Position numbers and translations under genes: made by a program
Source of the DNA: Sphaerospermopsis sp. SIO1G1
Lineage (GTDB): Bacteria > Cyanobacteriota > Cyanobacteriia > Cyanobacteriales > Nostocaceae
Reading direction: 5' to 3'
Length of the DNA stretch: 64,000 bases
NCBI GenBank assembly: GCA_010672785.1
Contig: JAAHFX010000005.1
Span: 62,001-126,000 of the forward strand
The notes under the pieces: generated by a model
What the model saw: the letters and a program-made list of their open reading frames with translations, nothing else
Told to the model about the DNA's origin: nothing
The model's database searches: none
Shown here: positions 26,250 through 35,071 of the stretch, piece by piece
Layout of the letters: each line of letters begins with the position of its first letter
Position numbering within the stretch: the first letter of the stretch is position 1

Positions 26250-27269
26250 ATGAATTTTAAACGTCGTCAGTTTTTACTTACTTTAGGAATATCTAGTTTA
26301 TTCACCCCAATTGCTCCAGTTATTGCCAATAATAATCTTTCTCCTCATAGAATTATTAAACCTCCTAAATTAAAATTGGGTGATACTATTGGTTTCATTG
26401 CTCCTGCTGGTTTAGTTGCAGAAAAAGATATAGAAAAAGCAACGTTAACCTTTGCGAAACTAGGTTTTAAAATTAAACTAGGAAAACATATTTTAGATCG
26501 TTATGGTTATCTAGCTGGAACAGATCATAACCGCGCTCAGGATATTCATTTGATGTTTGCAGATCCTGCTGTCAAAGCCATTATTGCTATGCGTGGAGGG
26601 TGGGGTTGTAATCGCATTTTACCTTTATTAAATTATCCTCTTTTTCGCTCTCACCCCAAAATTATTCTTGGTTATAGTGATATTACTTCTTTATTATTAG
26701 CTATTAATTCTCGTAGTCGTTTAATTACTTTTCATGGAGGTGTTGCTACTTCTACCTGGAATGATTTTACTGTGAATTATTGGCGCAGAATATTATTAAC
26801 AGGTGAGTTATTAACAATGGAAAACAGTCCTACACCAGCAGGAAAAGTAGAAATAATTTATCCTGGTACAGTACAAGGAAAATTGATTGGTGGTAATTTA
26901 TCTGTGATTACAGCAATGATTGGTTCTGCTTATTTACCATCATTTTATAATAATATTTTATTTTTGGAAGATATTGGAGAAGATGTCTATCGCATAGATA
27001 GAATGCTGACTCAATTACAAAATTTTGGGATTCTTAATCAAATTTCTGGTTTTATTTTTGGACAATGTACTAATTGCCAATCTTCTGGAAAACAAACTTT
27101 TACATTACGAGAAATATTACAACAGTATATTCAACCTCTCAAAATTCCTGCTTGGTATGGTTCTATGATTGGTCATATTCAAGATAAGTTTACAATTCCT
27201 GTGGGTTTAAATGTGGAAATAGATGCTGATCAAGGAAGCATCAAAATGTTAGAAACCGCTGTGAGCTAA
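26250..27269 (+). CDS. LD-carboxypeptidase (peptidase S66), exported
   Basis: Removes the terminal D-Ala from muropeptide tetrapeptides in peptidoglycan recycling. The 339-residue product starts MNFKRRQFLLTLGISSLFTP, a twin-arginine-type signal (RRQFL), so it is probably exported folded. LKLGDTIGFIAPAGLV, the nucleophile-elbow region AMRGGWGCNRILPLL, LGYSDITSLLLAI and FLEDIGEDVYRIDRML are S66 landmarks, the Ser/Glu/His triad lying in GYSD, ED-I-GE and GH-I regions. An earlier TTG at 26205 keeps the frame but would bury the Tat signal. Confidence 0.88.
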   Translation: MNFKRRQFLLTLGISSLFTPIAPVIANNNLSPHRIIKPPKLKLGDTIGFIAPAGLVAEKDIEKATLTFAKLGFKIKLGKHILDRYGYLAGTDHNRAQDIHLMFADPAVKAIIAMRGGWGCNRILPLLNYPLFRSHPKIILGYSDITSLLLAINSRSRLITFHGGVATSTWNDFTVNYWRRILLTGELLTMENSPTPAGKVEIIYPGTVQGKLIGGNLSVITAMIGSAYLPSFYNNILFLEDIGEDVYRIDRMLTQLQNFGILNQISGFIFGQCTNCQSSGKQTFTLREILQQYIQPLKIPAWYGSMIGHIQDKFTIPVGLNVEIDADQGSIKMLETAVS

Positions 27270-27872
27270 ACTAAGTTTTTGATCCCAGTGGTGTATGAAG
27301 ATACGCAAAATCATATAACGAACTGTAAAGAACACAAATAAAATCAGGAAAGATATAAAACAATATATAAGAATACGAAAAAACTGTAAGAGTTCAATTT
27401 GCTTGCCAGTTAAATTATATTCATACTTGCTTTATTAATAATTGAATAGTTACTGACAACTAATAACTGATAACTGACAACTGACAACTGAAATGACTCG
27501 CTTAACTAAATGATGAAGATAATTTAATTTTTGTTATATAAATTACATATCTTCCATGTCACCTAGTTACATTTACTGCTAAAATACAGTAGCTTAAGCA
27601 ACAAATTAGTTTTATGAGTTATTCTCCAGACTATCCCTGAATTATCAAGCGATGGGTTGCAGATATTGTGCTTGGAGGATGTTTGAATGGTTTCTGGTAG
27701 TGTATCAAGAACTTTTAGATTTTCCCTCACCTTTATTAAAAAGGGGGAAATAGAGTCAAAGTTATTTTTGTAAAAAGACGATAACGGGGGATCTATAAGT
27801 GCTGGATATCAAATTAAAAAGTTTTCAAATACCCTCTTCTTAACAAGCTAAAATATACATATAAAAATTCAA
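27270..27872. other. Intergenic region
   Basis: A 603-bp gap with a short TGACAAC/TGATAAC heptamer array at about 27455-27490 and no convincing open frame. Bases 27615-27720 contain broken coding-like text that I cannot assign. Confidence 0.5.
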
Positions 27873-29651
27873 ATGAAGAAAATACTAATTGGCGTTAACT
27901 ATCAACAGTTCAAGCAAATTGCTGTGTATATTTCTATTTGCTTAATACAGTTACTGTTGAGTAGTTTGAAATTACCTGTGAATGCTCAAATCATTATCGA
28001 AAATATCACACAAACACCTCAAATTAGAGAAACAGAAATACAACCACCAGTATTACCTAACCTTGAACCTTTACCAGAAAAACCTCTACCACCATTAGAA
28101 GAATTATTTCCCCAACAACAGACAGAACCGACAAACCCTCAACCTTCAGTAGAAGAGATTCCAGGAAAAATTACAATTAATAGATTTGAGGTAATTGGTA
28201 GTACAGTTTTTAGTCAAGCAGAATTTGCTCAAAAACTACAAAGTTTAACAAATAAACCTATTGCTTTTGTCGAATTGCTGCAAGCTAAAGAAATTATTAA
28301 TCAGTTATATTTAGAAAGAGGTTATATTACTTCAGGAGCTTTTATTCCTCCCCAAGAATTACAAGATGGGGTAGTTAAAATTCAAGTAATTGAAGGAAAA
28401 GTTGCAGAAATTAATATATCTGGTTTGCAGAGATTAAAACCTAGTTATATTCGTAGTAGATTAGCATTAGCCACAAAACAACCCTTAGAGCAGAATCGCT
28501 TACTCCAAGGTTTACAACTTTTACAGCTTGATCCTTTAATTGCTAATTTATCCGCTGAATTAGCAGCTGGTTCTCGTCCTGGGATGAGTATATTAGAAGT
28601 CAAAATTAAAGAAGCAGATGCTTTTTCTGCACAGATGAGTATTGATAATCAGCGATCGCCCAGTGTGGGGAGTGTACGTCGTCAACTACAAATAAGTCAT
28701 AATAACCTGTTAGGATTTGGCGATCGCTTGCGTGCAGGTTATATCAACACTGATGGTAGTAATTCTTTAGATAATCTCAGTTACACATTTCCCGTCAATG
28801 CCCAAAATGGTACTATCGGTTTTAACTACAGTCGGACAAAAACAAATATTATCGAAGAGCCTTTTAACGTTTTAGATATTCAGTCTGCATCACGTAATTA
28901 TCAAATTACCTATCGTCAACCATTACACCAAACTCCTAGTCAAGAATTTATAGTTGGAGTGACAGGTTCAAGACAAGAATCAGAAACTTCACTATTAAAT
29001 GAACCTTTTCCCTTATCTGCGGGTGCAAATGATCAAGGAGAAGTAAGAATTTCGGCACTGCGCTTTTTCCAAGAATATACAAAGCGAGATACTCTGCAAG
29101 TGTTTGCTATGCGATCGCAGTTTAGTGTTGGTTTAAATGCTTTTAATGCCACAAACAACGCGACAGAACCTGATGGTCAATTTATAGCTTGGCGTGGCCA
29201 AACCCAGTATTTACGTCTCCTGACACCAGACTTAACATTACTTCTGAGATCAGATATCCAACTAAGCGATCGCCCCTTACTAGCATTAGAACAATTTAGT
29301 GTCGGTGGACAACAAAGTGTCCGTGGTTACCGTCAAGACTCTTTGTTAGCAGATAATGGTTTGTTTGCCTCCGCCGAACTGCGTACTCCTATTTTACGAG
29401 TGCCAAAGTGGCAAACGAAATTAGAATTAAGTCCGTTTTTTGACGTAGGTACAGTCTGGAATCACTCTAGTTCTGATGTGGAAATTGACCAAAAAACCTT
29501 ATCTTCACTAGGTTTGGGTTTACGTTTATTAGTAGGTGAGAATTTTAACGCTAGGTTTGACTGGGGTATTCCCTTAGTTAAGGTTGATAAAACTGGAAAT
29601 TCTTTGCAAGAAAATGGTCTTTATTTCTCCGTTGAATATAGACCTTTTTGA
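27873..29651 (+). CDS. ShlB/FhaC/HecB-type two-partner secretion transporter (TpsB)
   Basis: A 592-residue outer-membrane protein expected to export a TpsA passenger. An N-terminal signal segment ends near LPVNAQ, a Pro-rich linker covers about 45-95 (LPEKPLPPLEELFPQQQ), a POTRA-type domain about 100-175 (ITINRFEVIGSTVFSQAEFA, GRVxx-like EGKVAEINISG), then a second POTRA and a C-terminal beta-barrel ending in an aromatic strand (YFSVEYRPF). FSVGGQQSVRGYRQDSLLAD is the conserved VRGY motif of the Omp85/TpsB superfamily. No TpsA partner is in the window. An IS605 remnant begins two bases after the stop. Confidence 0.88.
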   Translation: MKKILIGVNYQQFKQIAVYISICLIQLLLSSLKLPVNAQIIIENITQTPQIRETEIQPPVLPNLEPLPEKPLPPLEELFPQQQTEPTNPQPSVEEIPGKITINRFEVIGSTVFSQAEFAQKLQSLTNKPIAFVELLQAKEIINQLYLERGYITSGAFIPPQELQDGVVKIQVIEGKVAEINISGLQRLKPSYIRSRLALATKQPLEQNRLLQGLQLLQLDPLIANLSAELAAGSRPGMSILEVKIKEADAFSAQMSIDNQRSPSVGSVRRQLQISHNNLLGFGDRLRAGYINTDGSNSLDNLSYTFPVNAQNGTIGFNYSRTKTNIIEEPFNVLDIQSASRNYQITYRQPLHQTPSQEFIVGVTGSRQESETSLLNEPFPLSAGANDQGEVRISALRFFQEYTKRDTLQVFAMRSQFSVGLNAFNATNNATEPDGQFIAWRGQTQYLRLLTPDLTLLLRSDIQLSDRPLLALEQFSVGGQQSVRGYRQDSLLADNGLFASAELRTPILRVPKWQTKLELSPFFDVGTVWNHSSSDVEIDQKTLSSLGLGLRLLVGENFNARFDWGIPLVKVDKTGNSLQENGLYFSVEYRPF

Positions 29652-29744
29652 TTGACATATTCACCGACCTGAAGGTGCGGTGATTCTTGACGCTTCGTTG
29701 AATGACGCGTGACCGTTGTAGTCTTACTCTTTCTCTGCGTCCGT

Positions 29745-30194
29745 TTAGAGTCGTGGCAATGCCCTATCCCGACCGCCACTTGCTACAACGCGGGGAACCC
29801 GCGCAACGCAGTGGCTCACTTTGTTTATATTTTTGCTAGCATTTTCGTCTCGGTCGTGTTCAATTCCACAATTCAAACACTGAACCGTCCGAACTTTTAA
29901 ATCAAGTTTTCCCCATTTATAACCGCATTCTGAACAAACTTGACTCGTCGGTTTCCATCTACTAATTACTCGAAAATCTCTACTTAGTTTTTCGGATTTA
30001 GCTTCGCATAAAGTTCTAAACTCTCTCCACCCTTGCAAGCTAATTGACCGGGCAAGTTTGCGGTTTTTAACCATACCCGACACGTTTAAATCTTCCAAAT
30101 CAATACCGATACTTTGGTTTTTAGCATCAATATCAACAGGTTCAACTTCTACCACAAAGCTTAGAAAATACCTGTCAGCACAATCTTTGTTCAC
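29745..30194 (-). pseudogene. tnpB: TnpB (IS605-family guided nuclease) remnant
   Basis: Of a usual 400 or so residues only about 149 remain. GIDL, the first RuvC segment, is fused directly to EDLNVSGMVKNRKLARSIS, so about 70 residues between them are missing, and the N-terminal half is lost. The zinc ribbon (VCSECGYKW, QCLNCGIEHDRDENAS) and the last RuvC Asp region survive. The tail is fused to other frame text (ARVPRVVASGGRD). Not functional as a nuclease. The downstream strand to 29653, with stable hairpins, is where the guide (omega) RNA end would lie. Confidence 0.85.
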
Positions 30195-30452
30195 TCACTG
30201 ATTGAATATCCACCTAAACTATCCGTTTCTCAAATAGTTAATGCGTTAAAAGGAGTATCCAGTCGTCGCTATGGGCAAGCTGGATTTAAAAAACCCCACA
30301 AACAATCATTGTGGAGTCCTAGCTATTTTGCTATTTCTGTTGGCGGTGCGCCGTTGGAAGTTTTAAAAGAGTATATTAAAAATCAAGAAAAGCGCGACAA
30401 CGCGGTCTTGGGGGTCTCCCCCATGAGCGATTGTCGTAAGAAGCCGTCCTAA
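30195..30452 (+). pseudogene. tnpA: TnpA (Y1 HUH transposase) C-terminal remnant
   Basis: Open frame SLIEYPPKLSVSQIVNALKG, VSSRRYGQAGFKKPHKQSLW, SPSYFAISVGGAPLEVLKEY, ending at TAA 30450-30452. This is the C-terminal two-thirds of an IS200/IS605 TnpA, including the region around the catalytic Tyr. The 5' part with the HUH motif has been deleted. Confidence 0.75.
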
Positions 30453-30493
30453 AAGGACGGGGCTTGTATCCCATTATTTTCGGTCAGTTATTT

Positions 30494-30600
30494 AGGTTTT
30501 GCTGAAAAAGTGATCTGTGGAGACTAGGGAATAGGGAATAGGGAAAAGTTCACCAGTCACCAATCACCAGTCACCAGTCACCAGTCACCAATCACCAATC
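30494..30600. repeat. Family C MITE left end plus STRRs
   Basis: AGGTTTTGCTGAAAAAGTGA, TCTGTGGAGACTAGGG, then GAATAGG and CACCAGT heptamers. No matching right end is seen. Confidence 0.6.
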
Positions 30601-30726
30601 ACTAAATTTTGCTTACATACTTAACAATAATTTTTTTGGAAATCACGGGCTATTTTAAAAAAATTTCTGTAAAATCAAAATCTAAATCTACACAATTTGT
30701 TGAAAGACATCAATTTGTCAGAACCT

Positions 30727-31245
30727 ATGCTGCGTTACCCCACATTAATATGTCTCATCCTGAGTCTTTTACTTATAGGTTGTTCTCCCTCATCAACTGC
30801 TAATGACATATCAACAGATCCAGCAAACACCTCAACAAACAAAGGTCAAAACTTGCCAATATCCGCTCAAGCTATTCTTCCCCAAGGAAAAAAAATTAAC
30901 TTAGAAGTAGCAACAACAGCAGAACAGCACATGAAGGGGTTGATGTACAGACCAGCTTTAGCCGATGACAGAGGAATGCTCTTCGTATTCCCCTCTGCTA
31001 AACCTGTAAGATTTTGGATGAAAAATGTACCAGTAGCTTTGGATATGGTGTTTTTACAAAGAGGTGTAATTAAATATATTGAAACTTCTGCACCTCCTTG
31101 TCAAAGTGAACCTTGTCCTACCTACGGCCCTAATGTTCCCATAGATCGAGTCATAGAACTGAGATCAAAAAGAGCTACAGAACTAAATTTGCAAGTAGGC
31201 GATCGCATTAACATCGAATTCTTAACACCTACAGAACAGAGATAA
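30727..31245 (+). CDS. DUF192 family lipoprotein
   Basis: 172 residues starting MLRYPTLICLILSLLLIGC, a lipoprotein signal with lipobox LIGC. The DUF192 core follows: LEVATTAEQHMKGLMYRPAL, PSAKPVRFWMKNVPVALDMV and ELRSKRATELNLQVGDRINI. The family is widespread and of unknown function. ATG 30727 is preferred over a TTG ten codons upstream because it gives a proper signal peptide. Confidence 0.85.
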   Translation: MLRYPTLICLILSLLLIGCSPSSTANDISTDPANTSTNKGQNLPISAQAILPQGKKINLEVATTAEQHMKGLMYRPALADDRGMLFVFPSAKPVRFWMKNVPVALDMVFLQRGVIKYIETSAPPCQSEPCPTYGPNVPIDRVIELRSKRATELNLQVGDRINIEFLTPTEQR

Positions 31246-31339
31246 GTAGTCGTGCAAAATAAATTTCATATTCAGGATAGGTGATAGGTGACAGGTGATA
31301 GACAAGGGATACAGAGATTTCCCAAATTTGCAATTAAAT

Positions 31340-31432
31340 TAGGACTTACGCATTTTTATGAAATGTTGGGGTTGGAGATTGCTTCCTTACGTCGCAATGA
31401 CAGCATTTGAACTAGGTTTTACGTAAGTCCTG
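31340..31432. repeat. MITE, family A (copy 4)
   Basis: TAGGACTTACGCA to ACGTAAGTCCTG, about 93 bp. The interior shares GGAGATTGCTTCC and GTCGCAATGACA with copies 2 and 3. Confidence 0.75.
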
Positions 31433-31503
31433 TAAATTTTGCCCTGGTACTTAAAACAAAAAACATATCTTCATAATCTTCATCTATCACTTCAAATTAT
31501 CAG

Positions 31504-31598
31504 TAGTCGTGCAAAATAAACTTTATATTGGCGAGCGGGAATAATGGACAGATCAGAACTAAAGAGTATTTCCACAATGTTCAATTAATTTTGTGCAG
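31504..31598. repeat. MITE-like element, family D (copy 2)
   Basis: AGTCGTGCAAAATAAACTTT at the left and AATTAATTTTGTGCAGT at the right, imperfect inverted repeats of each other. A solitary left end lies at 31247-31272. The remainder of the gap to 31937 shows nothing else. Confidence 0.5.
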
Positions 31599-31937
31599 TT
31601 ACTTAATTTTAAAGAATCAATCAATTTTTGATAAAGATTCTTCAGAAGATATTATTTTGCGTAAAATAAAGAAGTTATGATTTAACAGTAGCATCTATTA
31701 CATTCAAATAGGGGTTTTACTACTGATAAATTACGGACAAATGACCAAAATCTGGTGTGATATCACTGCAAATGATATAGAAAAAACCTAACTTTACCTG
31801 GTACAAATAACAACTAAACTGTGACTGAGTATTTATCTAATCATAGTATGGTGACACATCAAATACTGGCTTGAGATCACTGATAAACTCAGGAAAAACA
31901 TACGATAATACATTCTACTCAGAGAGCTTAGATACAA

Positions 31938-32129
31938 ATGACACTATCAAGATATTCCAAGTTAATTAATTTTTTGCAAGAAGAATTATCAATTTCTGCC
32001 GCTTCTTTAGATGTAGCTTTGCGTCATCGTGAACAAGATACAGGTTCTTTAACGATGTTACTTTGGCAATATGGGTTAATTACTCTAGAACAGTTAGAGC
32101 AAATTTATGATTGGTTGGAGACAGCATAA
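31938..32129 (+). CDS. DUF2949 family protein
   Basis: 63 residues: MTLSRYSKLINFLQEELSIS, then DVALRHREQDTGSLTMLLWQ and YGLITLEQLEQIYDWLET. A small helical protein of the cyanobacterial DUF2949 family, function unknown. Single gene with a long AT-rich upstream region. Confidence 0.8.
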   Translation: MTLSRYSKLINFLQEELSISAASLDVALRHREQDTGSLTMLLWQYGLITLEQLEQIYDWLETA

Positions 32130-32320
32130 CAGTAACAAGATAAATCATTCATTACTGGTAATCATTCTGGCATTTTAACTTATGCAGCAATTTGATCTAC
32201 AACAACTGAGCTACTTCAGGAGAAATGAGTTATGCCAAATCAACTCTGCCTGGTGCAAAGTTTGATAGACAATAAAAATAGAATATACAATCTGAGTTTC
32301 TACTCATTTACATCAAAAAT

Positions 32321-32355
32321 AAAAGGGCGAGTTAATCATATAACTCGCCTTTTAA
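32321..32355 (+). terminator. Bidirectional terminator-like hairpin
   Basis: AAAAGGGCGAGTTA (32321-32334) pairs with TAACTCGCCTTTT (32341-32353) with one bulged G. A-run and T-run flank it, so it could work on either strand. It lies 190 bp after the DUF2949 gene. Confidence 0.65.
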
Positions 32356-32358
32356 GTT

Positions 32359-32490
32359 ATTCAGTTATCAGTTGTCAGTTATCAGTTGTCAGTTGTCAGT
32401 TATCAGTTATCAGTTATCAGTTATCAGTTATCAGTTATCAGTTATCAGTTGTCAGTTCCCTATTCCCTGTTCCCTGTTCCCTGTCAAGAG
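32359..32490. repeat. STRR arrays
   Basis: About a dozen TATCAGT/TGTCAGT heptamers followed by CCCTGTT units. Frames that run through here are repeat translations. Confidence 0.9.
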
Positions 32491-32614
32491 TTGGATAGCA
32501 ACAATTTTTCTTTTCAGGCAGGGATTAAATGCAAGGTTTTTGAGTTCCTAGTTGTAAAAGCTTGCACTTTTAGTTCCCTAGTATCCATAGATTACTTTTT
32601 GCCGCCAACCCTCA

Positions 32615-32685
32615 TTACTGATTAAATTAAGATTCCCAGTCACTAATCACCAGTCACTAATCACCAATCACTTTTTTCAGTAAAC
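32615..32685. repeat. Dispersed repeat shared with 55660-55730
   Basis: TAAATTAAGATTCCCAGTCA followed by CTAATCACCAGTCAC and ending CAATCACTTTTTTCA. The same order of units occurs at about 55668-55726. Confidence 0.6.
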
Positions 32686-32700
32686 CTTAACTAATGACTA

Positions 32701-33849
32701 CTATCCAAAAACTTTAGCCGCAGCAGCAATTCCTGCACCGGGGGTAAATTTGTCGTAACCTAGTTCTGCTAGGACAACTTCCAAGGATGCAATACAGCTG
32801 AGAATATCGCGATCGCTGACAAATCCTAAATGACCAATACGGAAAATTTTATTACTTAAATGATCTTGACCACCTGCTAATGCAATATCAAACCGCTTTT
32901 TCATCGCTGACCGAATTTTATCAGCTTCCATTCCCGGTACTGATACGGCGGTAATAGCTGGACTAGCATATTCATCAGGTGCGAACAATGGTAAGTTTAA
33001 AGCTTTGATTGCTGCACGAGTAGCATTTTTCTGGCGTTCATGACGGGAAAAAATAGATTCTAAACCTTCTTTTTTCATCATCCCCAAGGTTGTGTGTAGT
33101 GCCACAATTAAGTTGATTGGGGGAGTAAAAGGTGTAGAGTTTTTCGCTGTTGCTTTACGATATTTACCTAAATCTAAATAGTATTTTGGCAATTTCGCGG
33201 TTTTATAAGCTTCCCAAGCTTTGGGACTTACAGATACAAATCCTAAACCGGGGGGTATCATGTAGCCTTTTTGTGAACCGGAAGCAACTACATCTAAACC
33301 TAAAACATCCACTTCTACGTTGTAAGCACCCAAGCTGGTAACAGCATCAACAATAATTAAGGCCTCACCGTGGGCTTTGACATGACTATTAATAGTTGCC
33401 AAATCATTAAGTACACCAGTTGAAGTTTCGCTATGGGTTAAAATTACGGCTTTAATTTCTTTGTTGGTGTCAGCTTGTAGTTTTTCCGCAAATTGAGCAG
33501 GATCTAGAGGTTTTCCCCATTCTGCGGTGATAGCTTCAACATTTAAACCAAAGGCTTTACCAACTTCTACCCAACGTTCACCGAATTTACCATTAGAACC
33601 GACTAATATGCGATCGCCAGGAGAAAGGAAGTTGATTATTCCTGCTTCTACAGCACCAGTACCACTGACATTCAGTGTAAGTACGTCATTTTCAGTTTGG
33701 TGCAACCACTTCAGGTTTTCTGTCACCTCCCCGATCATGTTGCTAAATTCGGCTGTACGGTGTCCGATGGGGTGTTTGGCCAATGCTAGTAAAGCCGCTT
33801 CTGGAACTGGGGTAGGTCCAGGAATCATCAACATTAGCTTATCGTCCAT
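32701..33849 (-). CDS. Class V aminotransferase (alanine-glyoxylate/serine-pyruvate type)
   Basis: 382-residue PLP enzyme, likely alanine-glyoxylate or serine-glyoxylate aminotransferase in photorespiratory glycolate metabolism. The conserved start MLMIPGPTPVPEAAL, the cofactor Asp in IIVDAVTSLGAYNVEVD, and the Schiff-base Lys in VASGSQKGYMIPPG are present. A related protein was historically called the soluble hydrogenase 42-kDa subunit; that name is a misnomer for this fold. Exact substrate pair is not decided by sequence. Confidence 0.88.
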   Translation of the reverse strand: MDDKLMLMIPGPTPVPEAALLALAKHPIGHRTAEFSNMIGEVTENLKWLHQTENDVLTLNVSGTGAVEAGIINFLSPGDRILVGSNGKFGERWVEVGKAFGLNVEAITAEWGKPLDPAQFAEKLQADTNKEIKAVILTHSETSTGVLNDLATINSHVKAHGEALIIVDAVTSLGAYNVEVDVLGLDVVASGSQKGYMIPPGLGFVSVSPKAWEAYKTAKLPKYYLDLGKYRKATAKNSTPFTPPINLIVALHTTLGMMKKEGLESIFSRHERQKNATRAAIKALNLPLFAPDEYASPAITAVSVPGMEADKIRSAMKKRFDIALAGGQDHLSNKIFRIGHLGFVSDRDILSCIASLEVVLAELGYDKFTPGAGIAAAAKVFG

Positions 33850-34053
33850 TATCTCTATCCTAAAAATCCAATAAGAGTGAAAATTGTGTTTGATTGTTGC
33901 TGATGATAAATTTTAGATGTTCATCTACAAATTCAATCAGTTACTCATCTGCCAATACCCAAGGCTAAAAACCTGATTTTCTCGTAGTTGGCAATATACA
34001 AGTTGTTAGTTATCAAAATATAGTACCTGAGAGAGTCGCATCTTCTCTAGGTG

Positions 34054-34311
34054 TCACTCTAATCTTTTGATTTTGCCATCAATATGATTCAGTGACCAAC
34101 GATGATCAATTTCTACAGAAGTGGCTTGACAAATTTCTTCTATTCGCTTTTGCTGTGCGGCTGCTTTTCTTAAAGTAATAATTAACTGATTGACTTCATG
34201 TCGTAAGTTCTGATTTTTATAAATGGCGTTGAGGCTTTGTTTTTCTAATAATTGCAGTATCAGTTCATAGTGAACGGGTGCAGGTAAAGGAAGTTGCTCA
34301 GTTAATTTCAT
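34054..34311 (-). CDS. Small cyanobacterial protein, probably DUF5340
   Basis: 85 residues, helical: PLPAPVHYELILQLLEKQSL, EVNQLIITLRKAAAQQKRIE and a C-terminal DHRWSLNHID. It resembles the cyanobacterial DUF5340 family as I remember it. Function unknown. Its upstream side abuts a family C MITE. Confidence 0.65.
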   Translation of the reverse strand: MKLTEQLPLPAPVHYELILQLLEKQSLNAIYKNQNLRHEVNQLIITLRKAAAQQKRIEEICQATSVEIDHRWSLNHIDGKIKRLE

Positions 34312-34354
34312 CTAAAACTACCAATATACAATTGTATATGATTAAGTATATTAT

Positions 34355-34690
34355 AGGGTTTGCTGTTATCGGAGATTGGCGTTAAGCCATAAAAGTTATT
34401 TGTGGAGACTAGGGAACAGGGAACAGGGAACAGGGAATAGGGAATAGGGAACAGGGAACAGGGAACAGGGAACAGGGAACAGGGAACAGGGAACAGGGAA
34501 CAGGGAACAGGGAACAGGGAACAGGGAACAGGGAACAGGGAACAGCTTGAGAGAGTTGGTAAGGAAAGAATTTTTACCGCAAGTGCAAGGTTTTCAAGCA
34601 CTGATTCTCAAATATCTTGCGCTTTTTTAATTTCAAATCTCCTAAAATCCTTTACTGGCAATGTTTTCATCTTTACCCAACTAGCCCTAT
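34355..34690. repeat. MITE, family C (copy 3), expanded by STRRs
   Basis: Left AGGGTTTGCTG and TTATTTGTGGAGACTAGGG; then about twenty GGGAACA heptamers (34411-34545); then the conserved right half (GTGCAAGGTTTTCAAGCACT, TTTCAAATCTCCTAAAATCC, CAATGTTTTCATCTTTA). The right half matches the non-coding end of the broken IS at 50840-50933. Confidence 0.65.
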
Positions 34691-34750
34691 TATCATCATT
34701 GTTTTGCCCAGAACCCCCCAACACTCATAATGAATGTAGGGGGATATGAA

Positions 34751-34984
34751 TTAAATTTCTTGAGGAATTTTTTGCAATTCTGGACGTTCCTCAGCTACTA
34801 TTGCGTCTTCTACTGGGCAAACTTGTAGACAGATGCCACAGTCAATGCAGGTAGTAAAGTCTATCCAGTACCAATCAGTTCCTTTGACGTTTTTTTCTGG
34901 GCCTTGATGGATGCAGGCTACAGGACAAGCACTTACGCAGTCAGCAACGCCTTCACAGATATCCGTTACTATTGTATGTGGCAT
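34751..34984 (-). CDS. Ferredoxin, 2[4Fe-4S] type
   Basis: 77-residue electron carrier. Two cluster motifs are visible: CEGVADCVSACPVACI near the N-terminus and CIDCGICLQVCPVEDA near residue 50. The insert KNVKGTDWYWIDFTT between them is usual for this bacterial-type ferredoxin. Redox partner unknown. About 87 bp upstream of hisZ (ferredoxin downstream of it) on the same strand. Confidence 0.9.
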   Translation of the reverse strand: MPHTIVTDICEGVADCVSACPVACIHQGPEKNVKGTDWYWIDFTTCIDCGICLQVCPVEDAIVAEERPELQKIPQEI

Positions 34985-35071
34985 TTTTTTGTTCCCCTCT
35001 CTTTCATCAGTTATCAGTTATCAGTTATCTGTGATTCAGTTGTCAATCTTTAATTTTCACGGTTTACTGAT

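Larger units (their letters stand above)
29653..30475. mobile_element. Internally deleted IS200/IS605 element
   Basis: A left end with hairpin CACCGACCTGAAGGTGCGGTG and a right end with CCGTCCTAAAAGGACGG enclose truncated divergent tnpB (minus) and tnpA (plus) genes that both lack their 5' parts. The divergent layout means one deletion through the centre explains both losses. Subterminal hairpins are what HUH transposases of this family recognise, so the ends may still be mobilisable in trans. Confidence 0.8.

Noticed and set aside
32182..32265. 27-codon frame MQQFDLQQLSYFRRNELCQI
   Set aside because: Short and overlapped by another frame (32232) that runs into a terminator and repeats. No support for either.
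34308..34601. 97-codon minus-strand frame
   Set aside because: Mostly translation of about twenty GGGAACA units inside a MITE.
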